A DNA stretch of 64,000 nt from Plasmodiophora brassicae (lineage: Eukaryota > Endomyxa: Phytomyxea > Phytomyxea > Plasmodiophorida): contig CP145423.1 of the NCBI GenBank assembly GCA_036867785.1, forward strand, positions 496,001 to 560,000, in the 5' to 3' direction. This document shows positions 22,485-32,338 of this stretch, one piece after another. Position numbers and translations under genes: made by a program. How positions within the stretch are numbered: position 1 is the stretch's first letter; each line of letters opens with the position of its first letter. The notes beneath the pieces are model-generated. The model saw nothing but the letters and a program-made list of their open reading frames with translations, was not told the origin of the DNA and did not search any database.

Positions 22485-22822
22485 ACGGTACATTTGGACG
22501 GATGCCCGCCACCGGGTCACACTTCCAGCGTGGCCTATACGGCGTGCCACCCGTAGTTAGACCATTATCGGTAACCGATGCACACGACCAAGTCACAAAG
22601 CGACGTACTGTAGGGTGCTACGTAGGAGCCAGACGCCATCCGATGACGCGTCCAAGTGCACGGTGCGGAGTCGTTACCCTAAGCGCCGCGCGCGCCCGTG
22701 CCGTACGTGCGCTGTCGTTGCGTCGTGCGTGCGTCGCTGCGTCCTCGAAGCGACTGCTGCGGTCTCTCTGATCAGGTCCGCAGATCCGGCCGTCGTCATT
22801 TGTGCGTGTGTGTGTGCGTTCG
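22485..22822. other. Intergenic / STRAP upstream region
   Basis: About 340 bases between the glycosyltransferase stop and the STRAP start. GC-rich, with a gtgcgtgtgtgtgtgcgttc run directly before the STRAP ATG. No gene seen. Confidence 0.3.
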
Positions 22823-24055
22823 ATGGAGGCGGGCGATGCCGCCGACGGGTCGTCGCCGACGCCCAACGATCGTGCGTCGCCGCCGGCCCCGGTTGCCGCA
22901 TCGACCGACAATGTCAACCTGGGGCCGATCATCTGCCCGGGCCACTCCCGCCCCATACCCGATGTCGTCTATTCCCGGGTCGTCGACGGCGAATACCTGT
23001 TGATAAGTGGCGGGCTAGGTATGAAGCGAACCCGGTCTGCTCAGGCGTGATCTTGTAGTCATAGCCGTGGCAGACAAGTGTCCAATGATACGACGTGGCG
23101 ACACCGGGGACTGGATCGGGACGTTTGCCGGTCACAAGGGCGCCGTCTGGTCCGCGCGACTAAACGAAACCACAACGCTGGCGGCCACAGCATCCGCTGA
23201 CTTCACTGTACGTTTGATGGTTGCAACGCGCGGAGGCAGAGGCTCTGACGTATTGCGTCGTGGTAGGTCAAGCTCTGGAACGCGTTTACTGGCGACGAAG
23301 TACGGGAATTCCCCCACAAACACATTGCCAAATCGGCTGTGTTCTCCTGGGATAGCCAGAAGCTGTTCAGCGGGGGATCCGAGAAGAAGGTGCGGGTATT
23401 CGACCTGGGGCAACCTGAGAACAGCCCGGAGCTGGAGCTCGATGGCCACACGAAAGCGATCTCCAACGTGGTCGCCCTGCCTGGCACCATGCATCTGATT
23501 GCGAGCTCTGGCGATGAACGGGATATTCACATCTGGGATCTGAGGACAAGCGCCCTGGTGAAGAAGCTGAGCACCCCTGATGCCGTTGCCAGCCTTGAAA
23601 TCCAACCAGAGCTCCACACGCTGACGGCCGCCACTGGCAAGTCTGTCCAGTTCTGGGATACGCAACGGTATTGAATCGTTGGACGCATGGAATGGAACGC
23701 CCCCCTCGCTTAACGCACCACAGGCTGGAACTTACGAAATCTGTCGACCTCCCTCGCGAAGTGAAATGCGCCTCGCTGCATCCGTCAAGAAAGGCGTTCG
23801 CCACCGGCAGCATGTCGGAGCTGTGGGCCCGCGTATACGACTACGAGTCCGGATCCGAAATCGCCTGCCAGAAAGGCCACCATGGTCCAGTCCGCTGTAT
23901 CGCCTTCTCCCCGATAGGCAACGCATACGCTTCAGGGTGGGGGTGGTTCTTCCGCGTCGTATCGCTCCTACGTCAACACATGCTGACATTGTCGCAATAG
24001 GTCGGAGGACGGCACGATCCGAATCTGGGAGTTCGCGGAGCAACGCCGGGAATAA
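22823..24055 (+). CDS. STRAP: STRAP (unrip) WD40 protein
   Basis: Five exons (22823-23018, 23074-23207, 23267-23667, 23724-23936, 24001-24055) give 332 residues, close to the 350 of human STRAP. Diagnostic text is almost identical to the human protein: [107 protein letters not shown]. Seven WD repeats form a beta propeller. In animals STRAP (unrip) binds the SMN complex and guides snRNP assembly, and also modulates TGF-beta receptor signalling and cap-independent translation. The C-terminal acidic tail of the animal protein is missing: this one stops soon after the last propeller strand. Intron 1 falls inside the first repeat. Confidence 0.95.
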
Positions 24056-24104
24056 AACGTCACGATGCGACTCTGCTGCAATAGTGCATGCACACGCGGA
24101 CTAG

Positions 24105-24126
24105 TATTAGGGCGCGCCCTATATAT
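24105..24126. promoter_or_regulatory. Candidate core promoter of eS10: TATTAGGGCGCG motif and TATATA
   Basis: The element TATTAGGGCGCG (24105-24116) overlaps a 14-base perfect palindrome (TAGGGCGCGCCCTA, 24108-24121) and runs into TATATAT. It lies about 130 bases before the eS10 ATG. The same 12 bases recur at 48304-48315 upstream of the ceramide synthase gene. Function is inferred. Confidence 0.4.
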
Positions 24127-24247
24127 GGAGCGGCGGTCGCGCGGACCCGCGGACTCCGTGAGGCGACGTCAGCTGTCCAATCGTTGTGTGCTCCGTGCTG
24201 TTGACGTGATCCGGCCCCTAGGCCGCTTATAAGCACCGTCAGCAACC

Positions 24248-24819
24248 ATGATGATGCCTACGAAAAACCGCAACAAGATCCTGTCGAAGCTGTTCCTCGG
24301 TAATGAGACTGTTGTAGTACCGCTGCGCGGACGTATCGTCTGACGCGGCTGCCGTCCTCAGACGGGGTCATGGTTGCCAAGAAGGACCCGTCGCTGCTGA
24401 AGCACCCGGAATTCCCTGACATTCCCAACCTCCACGTCATGAAGCTGATGGAGTCGATGAAGTCGCGCGGCTACGTGTCCGAGAAGTTCTCGTGGCGCTG
24501 GTACTACTGGTCGCTCACCGACGAGGGCATCGAGTACCTGCGCGAGTTCCTGCACCTGCCGTCCACCATCGTCCCGATGACGCACAAGAAGACCGCCGAG
24601 TCCGCCCGCCCTATCCCATCCGGGTTCGCCGGCGCCGACCGCCCTCGTGGGCCCGGCGGCGACCGTGAAGCGTACCGTGGCAAGAACGTCGGCGATGCAC
24701 CGTCTGGGTACCAGCCGCAATTCGGCGGCGAACGCTCCGGGTTCGGCAGCGGCATGCGCGGCGGCCGCGGCGGGTTCGGCTCCAGCCGCGGCGGGCGCTT
24801 CGCACGCGAAGAACAGTAG
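24248..24819 (+). CDS. RPS10: 40S ribosomal protein eS10
   Basis: Two exons (24248-24299 and 24362-24819) across a 62-bp intron give 169 residues. The protein starts [17 protein letters not shown] and continues [58 protein letters not shown] and [14 protein letters not shown], all highly conserved in eS10. The C-terminal tail is the usual Arg/Gly-rich RGG stretch. eS10 is an eukaryote-specific protein of the small-subunit head near the mRNA entry/E-site region. Three consecutive ATG codons begin the frame; the second (24251) matches the usual eS10 N-terminus best. Confidence 0.97.
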
Positions 24820-24924
24820 AGAACCTGCAGCACCAACATTTATGTACGTCTTATACACCAGGAGGATGGGTTGACATGTTGAATCTGCGTCCTCGGCGCC
24901 GACGGCTCTATGACGGCCAGCATT

Positions 24925-26222
24925 GTCGATTGTCGCCCGCGACGCCATGCAAGAGGAGGAGTTTGATAGTAGGGGCAGCGGCGGCGGCTGCACGACCGGG
25001 GCGCGTGTCTGATCAGGGGGATCCGATAGATCTGCTGAAGGTGATCGTGGTTGGCAACGGCCAGGTCGGGAAGACGAGCATGATCACCAAGTTCGCGACG
25101 GGCGACTTCACCGGGCAGTACAAGAAGACGATCGGGACCGACTTCATGGAGCGGGAGATCCAGGTGCCGTCCAAGGGCGCGTCCATCAAGCTGATGCTGT
25201 GGGACACGGCCGGCCAGGAGATGTTCAGCGAGATCACCAGGAACTATTACCGGGGCGCCGGCGCCGTGGTCTACGCGTTCAGCAGTGTCGACCGGGACTC
25301 GTTCGAGGCCATCGAGAAGTGGAGGCACCGTGTCCTCGAGGAATGTGGAGACACCATCGCGGAAGTGCTTGTCCAGACAAAAACGGACCTGATCTCACAG
25401 GCGGTCATGACGCCGAACGAGACCGAATCCCTCGCCAGGAAGCTGAACCTCAAACTGTACCGCATCTGCACGAAGGAGAACAAACTCGTCGACGAAGGTT
25501 CGGTACCCGGGGTGCTGCTGTCGTGAAGCGTGCTCAGACGGGTGTCGTTCAGTGTTTCAGTACCTGTCAGAGCAGTACCTGGACAAGACGGCGGCGACGG
25601 GAACGTCGACGAATACGACGGCGACGAAGGCCCCGCCCACGCCGAGCAAAGCGGGTTCGAGCAGGGAGATGCCTAAGAGCCCGGTGCATGACGTCAGCGG
25701 TCAGGAGGCGACCAGCCCCAAAGATAAGTTCAAGCTGGAGCCGTCTCGCCAGAGAACCGGAGGCAGGAAGGACGCCCGATGCAGCATTCTTTGAATTCCG
25801 TACATATACCAAACTGGCGACGCAATGTTGGCACTCCACCAGGACCTGTAAACAGCAATGTCGCTTAACAATTTCGTTCGTGACCTTTCATGAAACACGG
25901 GCCCAGCACGTGCACTGACTCCAGTTCATTATGCAGCGCGCGCATTCCGTTACATCACCTGTTTCTGCAGGTTGGCGTGAGTCTGACTGTTGTCTTGCGT
26001 ACGTAGGCTGGCTTAACCGTGGACCTTGTTGTTCCTCATAGACTCAGCGCAGACGGAAGTGGTTGTCCTGAATATCGCACCACGCCTGAGCTCCTCACAG
26101 CGTTGCGGAAGAGACCATGCCCTCGAGCTACGGCCGATGGTCGATCGGAACAATTTGCCCAACTGTTTGCACCGGAGCCACCTCGGACCTCTAGGTAGTC
26201 ATTCAGTCGGGAATCGGCTGTA
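24925..26222 (+). repeat. Segmental duplication, copy A (contains intact Rab23)
   Basis: About 1.3 kb that recurs at 26765-28062 with scattered substitutions and small indels. It covers the Rab23 gene and about 430 bases downstream (for example the shared gtcttgcgtacgtaggctgg). Confidence 0.9.
24947..25794 (+). CDS. RAB23: Rab23-type small GTPase
   Basis: Three exons (24947-24968, 25030-25497, 25553-25794) give 243 residues, near the 237 of human Rab23. The tiny first exon (22 nt) encodes MQEEEFD and joins to NLLKVIVVGNGQVGKTSM, matching the Rab23 start. G motifs: GNGQVGKTS (P-loop), KKTIGTDFMERE (switch I, Rab23-like), WDTAGQEMF (switch II), QTKTDL (NKxD position with Thr for Asn) and RICTKEN in place of the usual SAK/TSV. 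The second intron splits DE|VFQYLSEQYL. The hypervariable tail ends GGRKDARCSIL, a CaaX box whose final Leu predicts geranylgeranylation. Rab23 acts at cilia and in Hedgehog control in animals. A damaged copy lies 1.84 kb downstream. Confidence 0.92.
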
Positions 26223-26389
26223 TTCAGGACAGCAGGTTCGTGGTGTCTGTTGCGTGGGGCGTGCCTGCCGTTGCCGCTGGCAGCGTTTCAAGAAAGAAGG
26301 GATGCCACCCAACATGCGAAGCTGTGAGGAGCGTAACGGTCCTGTGACGCACAGACCTGGATGATGCCGAGCGTGGCTGGCGCGCCCAA

Positions 26390-26656
26390 GTGGCATTGGC
26401 GGCTGGAAAAGCTAGCCATAACCAAGCTGTCCTCGTTCGTGTCGCATTGCTGCCAGGCACCATGCAAGACGATAAGCAGTCGGACAAGGTAGAACAGCCA
26501 GCAAATGCGAAGAAGAAGCTCACACTGGAGGTGCCGAACAAAACGGGGACGCCCGAAGAGCCGAAGAGTCCTAACGCCAAGGACCTGGCCAGCCCTAACG
26601 AAAAGCCGAAGCCTGACCAAGGCACCGAAGGCCGGCAGCACTGTATCATTTGCTGA
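26390..26656 (+). pseudogene. Rab-like hypervariable tail fragment ending CIIC (copy 1)
   Basis: Reads ALAAGKASHNQAVLVRVALL, then a Lys/Pro/Glu-rich linker (KKLTLEVPNKTGTPEEPKSP; NAKDLASPNEKPKPDQGTEG) ending RQHCIIC-stop. The linker resembles the Rab23 tail (TPSKAGSSREMPKSPV; QEATSPKDKFKLEPSRQRTG), and the terminal Cys motif looks like a prenylation site. No GTPase domain precedes it. It is nearly identical to the segment at 29491-29789. Most likely a duplicated piece of a Rab23 relative whose body is lost; a short spliced gene cannot be excluded. Confidence 0.5.
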
Positions 26657-26764
26657 AACCGATACACCAGCAGCGTATGAGCCAGACAAAACCAGACAGT
26701 TGGCAAAACGGCACTCGAAGTACTCATCCAGATTGTCACACGTTCCAGCCTGATTGTTGGAGCG

Positions 26765-28062
26765 GTCCGATTGTCGCCCGTGACGCCACGCAGGAAGGAC
26801 GAGTTTGATAGGATGGGCAGTTGCGGCTGCACGACGGGGGCGCGAGTCTGATCAGGAGATCCGATAGATCTGTTGAAGGTGATCGTGGTTGGCAACGGCC
26901 AGGGCGGGAAGACGAGCAATATTATCACCAAGTTCGCAACGGGCGACTTCACCGGGCAGTACAAGAAGACGATCCGGACCGGCTTCATGGAGCGGGAGAT
27001 CCAGGTGCCGTCCAAGGGCGCGTCCATCAAGCTGATGCTGTGGGACACGGCCGGCCAGGAGATGTTCAGCGAGATCACCAGGAACTATTACCGGGGCGCC
27101 GGTGCCGTGGTCTACGCGTTCAGCAGTGTCGACCGGGACTCGTTCGAGGCCATCGAGAAGTGGAGGCACCGTGTCCTCGAGGAATGTGGAGAGACCATCG
27201 CGGAAGCACTTGTCCAGACGAAACGGACCTGATCTCGCAGGCGGTCATGACGCCGAACGAGACCGAATCCCTCGCGAGGAAGCTGAGCCTGAAACTGTAC
27301 CGCGTCTGCACGAAGGAGAACAAACTCGTCGATGAAGGTTCGGTACCGTGGACGCTACTGTCGTGGAGCGTGCTCAGACGGGTGTCGCTCAGTTTTGCAG
27401 TACCTGTCGGAGCAGTACCTGAGCAAGGCGGCGGCGACGGGAGCGTCGGCGAATACGACGGCGACGAAGGCCCCGCCCACGCCGAGCAAAGCGGGTTCGA
27501 GCAGGGAGATGCCTAAGAGCCCGGTGCACGACGTCAGCGGTCAGGAAGCGACCAGCCCCAATATAAGTTCAAGCTGGAGCCGTCTCGCCACCGAACCGGA
27601 GGCAGGAAGGACGCCCGATGCAACATTCTTTGAATTCCGTACATATACCAAACTGGGCGACCCAATGTTGCCACTCCACCAGGACCTATAAAGAGCAATG
27701 CCGCTTACCAATCTCATTCGTGACCTTGCATGCAACACGGGCCCAGCACTGACCCCAGTACTTCATTATGCGGCGCGCGCGTTCCCGTTACATCACCTGT
27801 TTCTGCAGGTTTGGCGTGAGTCTGACCGTTGTCTTGCGTACGTAGGCTGGCGTAACCGTGGACCTTCTTGTTCCACCTAGACACAGCGCAGATGGAAGCG
27901 GTTGTCTTGAATATCGCACAACGCCTGGGCTCATCACAGCGTTGCGGAAGAGACCATGCCCTCGAGGTACAGCCGATGGTCGATCGCAACGATTTGCCCA
28001 ACTGTTTGCACATGAGCCACCTCAGACCTCTTGTCATTCAGTCGGGAATGCGAGCTGGCCTA
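26765..28062 (+). repeat. Segmental duplication, copy B (contains Rab23 pseudogene)
   Basis: Second copy of the 24925-26222 segment. Its left edge directly abuts a 57-base piece (26713-26769) copied from the membrane-protein gene at 31702-31757. Confidence 0.9.
26788..27633 (+). pseudogene. RAB23: Rab23 pseudogene
   Basis: Full-length duplicate of the intact Rab23 gene at 24947-25794 with several disabling changes visible by direct comparison. The start ATG has become ACG and the first exon carries an extra base; the first donor GT is GG; the P-loop Val is Gly (GNGQGGKTS) with an extra codon after TS; a one-base deletion in the QTKTDL codons shifts the frame (QTKRT-stop); a further deletion lies in the tail, and CSIL has become CNIL. 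The long stretch from switch I to the helix before G4 is still nearly identical, so inactivation is recent. Confidence 0.9.
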
Positions 28063-28207
28063 TAAGCAACGCAATCGGACACGGCCGAATTCTGCTTGTC
28101 GCCGATCCTCTCGCGATCTACAGCATCAGTGCGCCACTCTTTAGCTGCAGCCAGCGCTCGTGCTAAAAACGGGAATCCTACGTGCATGTGACAAGCCCTA
28201 GACGCTA

Positions 28208-28952
28208 CAGTGATTACCGTAATTAGTCTGTATGCGCAATTAGTGTTAGTTCATAATTAGTGTGATACACACTATTCAGGGTCGGGTGCTCTTGGCACAC
28301 CTCAGTATATATAGTACAACACTGGTAAATACACGCGAAATGTACCATGAAAATTCAAATTTCATTATGTAAGTACATTAAGGAACGACCTTCGTCGTCG
28401 ATCATCCACTTCACGACCCTGATTCTTGACTGCTGGGTACAGACGTGCTGCAGTTTTCTCTTACGTGCCGAGTCGTTGCGGGCATTTGCATCATCATCTT
28501 CAATCCTAACCTCCTCTTCGGCGCCGTCGCCTTGCTGCTGTTCCGGTTCTCGTGGCACTTGATCATGCGGCTGCCAATGCTGCTGATGCAGCTGCGATCG
28601 AGCAAACGCGGCAGCAAGAGGTGACGCAGAGAAGACAGACAACGCTTGTGACGATGACGCTGGAGCCATCCGCGTATCTCACGTGAACAAACAGAGTGCA
28701 ATCATTTCCGGGTCCCTGCGGGCTCAGCGGCCAGCACGTGCGGCGTCCGTGGGGACTGGCTCGCACTGCGGCGCTGCGTATGCCTATACACACTAATTAC
28801 GTGTGAAAATAAATAGTGTGTATCACAGTATTCATGCCAGCACCTATATAGTGTTAATTCGCATTTAGTGTTATACACACTAATCAAGGGTTGAGCCTCT
28901 AAAATCGCTAACACCTAATTAGTCTGATACAGACTAATTACGGTAATCACTG
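28208..28952. mobile_element. Tc1/mariner/pogo-type transposon remnant or MITE, TA target duplication
   Basis: A 745-bp element flanked by TA dinucleotides (28206-28207 and 28953-28954). Its 26-bp terminal inverted repeats are perfect and begin CAGTGATTACCGTAATTAG. Inside the termini are many nested, partly palindromic subterminal copies of TTAGTGTGATACACACTA-like units, and the ends are much more AT-rich than the genome. The centre has a GC-normal piece whose minus strand reads RKRKLQHVCTQQSRIRVVKW, perhaps a remnant of a transposase DNA-binding region, but no DDE domain remains. TA duplication plus 5'-CAGT ends fit the Tc1/mariner-pogo superfamily. Non-autonomous. Confidence 0.8.
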
Positions 28953-28954
28953 TA

Positions 28955-29490
28955 GGTTGACGACGAACGCGATGTCGATATACAAAACACCAAAAGACTA
29001 CGTGAGTTGTTTATGATCCAGAGAAGGCCGTGTTCGAGAGGCCGCTACACTGCGCCTCTTGAGCTTGCGCTCGGTGCCCAAGTACAGCCGAGCCCTGCTT
29101 TGAGTAGGATCTCCCGACGTCTCTCCTTGCATGCAAGTACCGTCGCCCACAAGCTAAAACGGCATCCCATGCATGACGAGATGCACACGGGACGATTCGC
29201 GGTAAATTGCGGACCTCCCTCGTCCGGACGCCGGTGGTGGATCACCCGTCCGTGTCCCGATTTAGGTCGGCGTTCCAGGGAAAAGTGCGTGACTGCCGTT
29301 GCCACCGGCGGCATTTCCAAGAATAGGGCCCCTACGGCGTACGGTGTCCGTGAGACCGTGACGGCCATTCGCAGGTCGCTGCAGCCCATTCTTCATTGTG
29401 TCGTCGAAGGGATGTCACCCAACATGCGCAGTTGTGAGGAGCGTAACGGTCCTATGACTATATGCACAGACCTGGATGATGCCGAGCGTG
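28955..29490. other. Open but unrecognised stretch between transposon and Rab-like tail copy 2
   Basis: A plus-strand frame is open from 29007 into the tail fragment at 29491 (260 codons in all), but its first 160 codons show no family and are Arg/Pro-rich. Segments near 29400-29480 match 26300-26370 (MSPNMRSCEERNGP), so the duplicated unit begins before the tail itself. Confidence 0.3.
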
Positions 29491-29789
29491 GATGCCGCGC
29501 CCAAGTGGCACTGGCGGCCGGAAAAGCTAGCCATAACCAAGTTGTCCTCGTTCGTGTCGCATTGCTGCCAGGCGCCATGCAAGACGGTAAGCAGGCTGAC
29601 AAGGTAGAGCAGACCGCGAATGCGAACAAGAAGCCCACACTGGAGGTGCCGAACAAAACGGGGACGCCCGAAGAGCCCAAGAGTCCTGTGAGCGTGGACG
29701 CCAAGGACCTGGCCAGCCCCAACGAAAAGGCGAAGCCTGACCAAGGCACCGGGGGCCGACAGCGCCTCCCTGAGTGTATCATTTGCTGA
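29491..29789 (+). pseudogene. Rab-like hypervariable tail fragment ending CIIC (copy 2)
   Basis: Reads ALAAGKASHNQVVLVRVALL, KKPTLEVPNKTGTPEEPKSP, VSVDAKDLASPNEKAKPDQG and ends RLPECIIC-stop. It keeps four codons (VSVD) lost from the copy at 26390-26656 and is otherwise nearly identical. Changes between the copies are few and the frame is kept in both, so either duplication is very recent or the piece is used. As with copy 1, no GTPase domain is attached. Confidence 0.5.
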
Positions 29790-29884
29790 AACCAATACAC
29801 CAGCAGCGTATGAAGTTTATCACCAGTCAGTTGGCAAAACGGCGCTATTCGTAGGCCGCCCTAGTACTCTTGTTGTGTCGTCAC

Positions 29885-30110
29885 TTGGCGATGAACGTGT
29901 CGACACCGGTTCTTCAGCTGTTCAAACTTGCCAGCGAGGTCGAGCTGGCTCAGTCGTTCTCAGGGAAGTATGACGGCTTGCGCTTCAAGCGATTTCGTTC
30001 GGCGACGAGACGGCCGCCTCTCCTTGCCCTTCTGCAGGATGTCAATCGCATTTCCCACGTCCGCCGCCGATATGTCGCTCTTGATCTACTTTTGACGACA
30101 TCCTCAACGA
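29885..30110 (-). pseudogene. RRP36: Inverted RRP36 pseudogene fragment
   Basis: The minus strand contains a damaged copy of the middle to C-terminal part of the RRP36 gene at 36961-37456. Matching pieces are VGNAIDILQKGK (parent VENAIDFLQKSK), a shifted region matching the KKPYFPKKR part, and LDLAGKFEQLKN (parent IELADKFEQLKK), ending near DTFIAK (parent DKFIAK). Frameshifts and stop codons interrupt it. It lies on the opposite strand from its parent, 7 kb away. Confidence 0.75.
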
Positions 30111-30198
30111 CGAGTATCATGGCTCGTGCTCAAAGGAAACGTCCAGCCCGGAACTTCTACGACGCCATCTTAATGCCAACTTGATGGTTAAAAGGTAA

Positions 30199-30423
30199 CT
30201 CCAACGGCATACGTCGTTGTCTGGTTAGAGATTACGCAGTGGCGTTTGGATATAAAAAGTTTGTGTCGTTGCTTTCTGATCTAGGAAACCGTATCATATC
30301 AACCCGTTAATTCCAACGGCATGCGCGCGTCTGTATCTTGTTAGAGATTACGCAGTTGTGTTTGTGTATAAAACGTATACTTTGTGTCGCTGCTTTCTGA
30401 TCTAGGAAACCGTATCATATCAC
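30199..30423 (+). repeat. Tandem duplication, period about 112 bp, each unit with a TATA-like element
   Basis: Two copies share ccaacggcat, ggttagagattacgcag, TATAAAA, tttgtgtcg.tgctttctga and tctaggaaaccgtatcatat. The TATA-like sites are GATATAAAAAG (about 30249) and GTATAAAACG (about 30366). The repeat ends 160 bases before the start of the downstream membrane-protein gene, so duplicated promoter sequence is possible. Confidence 0.8.
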
Positions 30424-30581
30424 CTCAGATCAGCCAGTTCCCCAGATTGGCACACGAGGGTCAATTTGGCGAAAGGAATTCGCAGAACGGTGTCGCACCG
30501 TGGCTGGCTTGATAACTGTGGTATCGTGGATCGTGTTGGTGTACGTAGCGTACGTCGATCACATTAGATCACCTGATTGAG

Positions 30582-32121
30582 ATGGTGCTCTCTCTGGCGT
30601 TGGCGGCATTTGTCGTGTGCTGGGCGGCGCTCGCGAAAGTGGCGTGCGCTACTGTCGTCTTCCACAATGGAGTGCTTACTAACGTGACGCTGTATTCTCC
30701 GCCGTTCAGCTCCTTTGTTGGACCTCAACCGAGCGACAACATCGACCCAATCACCCGAACCGTGGTCGTCTACAATGACAATCCCTGTGATGCGAATGGA
30801 GCGTCTAGAGCGACGCTGTCAGATCGAATCGTCCTAATGACTGCGGTTTCTGCGCCTTGCTCTAGCGAAGCCACACTTTTGTACTTGCAGTCGCTGGGTG
30901 CCGCTGGGATACTTTGTAAGTCGCACATGCCGACGCAGAACCATGTTCATCTGACATGACTCAGTCCCAGTGCTGAACAAAGTACCCAGTATGGCGATGT
31001 ATTTACAGGACGGTTCCTTTGGAGCGCACACCCGTTCCTCCAGGACGTTCTTCCTGCAGGTTGAGCTGACTACACAACAATACCAAGCCATTATCTCCAT
31101 GGCGCCGAATCTGAACGCCACAATATTCCCTGATGCCAATGTATGGGGTGCCACGTTTTCGTCGTGGTACTACCAACTGTTCATCCGCATCCTTCCAAGC
31201 ACGATCCTTATCAGCTCCGGCCTGTTCGCCGTTGTTTTCCTCGTGCAGCACGCATTAATCAGGAACGACCGATTTAACATGGACACTGTTGCCAGCCGCC
31301 GCACATTTCGCCGCCGCCTGCTATTCTTCGTCAGCACCGCCGACTTACCTGTCGTCGCCTTGGCCATTGAAATGGTAACAGCGACGTTACCCGGTGTGAT
31401 ATTGGCGATCGATGGCTTTCAGAGCAATGCAGCTTTGCCTTACACGGTCGTCGGATTCTTCTCTACGCTGTTAAATGGATGGAGCATGGTTTGCTCACTG
31501 GTGTCTGCTAAGATGTGGGCCAAGAGGTTATCCGACATTACGCCCGGTCGCGAACCCTCCCTGATAACACGTATCATCCAGGGCGATTACTGGCTCATCT
31601 CGGTATTCCTGTACCTAAGTCCAGTCATTATCGATGTGTTATTCAATGTCTGTATTGCGCTGGGCTACGATGTCCCGATCATTCTAGCAGGTGGACCTGC
31701 CGTCGAAGTACTCATCCAGATTGCCATAAGTTCGAGCCTGATTGCCGGTGCGGTCCGGTATTATCGCACTGTGAACGGGATCCAACAGAACGCCGGCGCC
31801 GCGATCCAACACGACACCTCTGTGGAATGTTTGATGAAGCGGTTGTGTCGCTGCGCCCTGGGCCTGGCAATAGCCATGGTTGTCAGCTGTTCTGGGATTA
31901 TCCTCTTGGGCCTGGCACCAGCGACCGCATACACCCCGAACGGGTTCACTGTCGCCACCGCCCTCTTTTACAATGGACGGGCCATGGATAGCGCCTTCCG
32001 CGTCGTGATGTTTAAACCCAGGGAGCGCGACAATGCGCCGTCGGAGAATCCCTCTGAAGGCCCTGGCATCATGGTTCCTGTGCAGCCAAGGACAACGACT
32101 GCGGCCGTCGCCAAAGACTGA
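30582..32121 (+). CDS. Seven-helix membrane protein with a protease-associated-like ectodomain
   Basis: Two exons (30582-30915 and 30965-32121) across a 49-bp intron give 496 residues. A signal peptide (MVLSLALAAFVVCWAALAKV) precedes a roughly 190-residue lumenal/extracellular part that resembles a PA (protease-associated) fold: LSDRIVLMTAVSAPCSSEAT, then LYLQSLGAAGILFPV. Seven hydrophobic segments follow, from IRILPSTILISSGLFAVVFL through CRCALGLAIAMVVSCSGIIL to a last weaker one near PNGFTVATALFYN. The C-terminus is cytosolic, Pro/Glu-rich. The layout is that of a receptor-like 7TM protein, but I see no GPCR signature such as DRY or NPxxY and cannot assign a family. A 57-base piece of this gene is duplicated at 26713-26769. 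Confidence 0.65.
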
Positions 32122-32338
32122 TCTGCAGACGACCATCCTGTGCACCTGATTTCGATGAATACGCCACATTCCACAACGAGTTCCGCCGCACAATCTATTA
32201 ATTAGTGCCAGCAGGGCCGTGATTAGTTTGGTGTGGGAGCAGGGTCCACAGTTGACGTGCTCGTCTCATTGCAACGGGGCGTTGTATGCGTTTGCTATAC
32301 CGGCCGTGCGCTGACTGGAACTGACCAGCATTGGGCTT

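Noticed and set aside
29869-30184. 104-codon plus-strand frame as a gene
   Set aside because: Its sequence is the antisense of an RRP36 pseudogene fragment.
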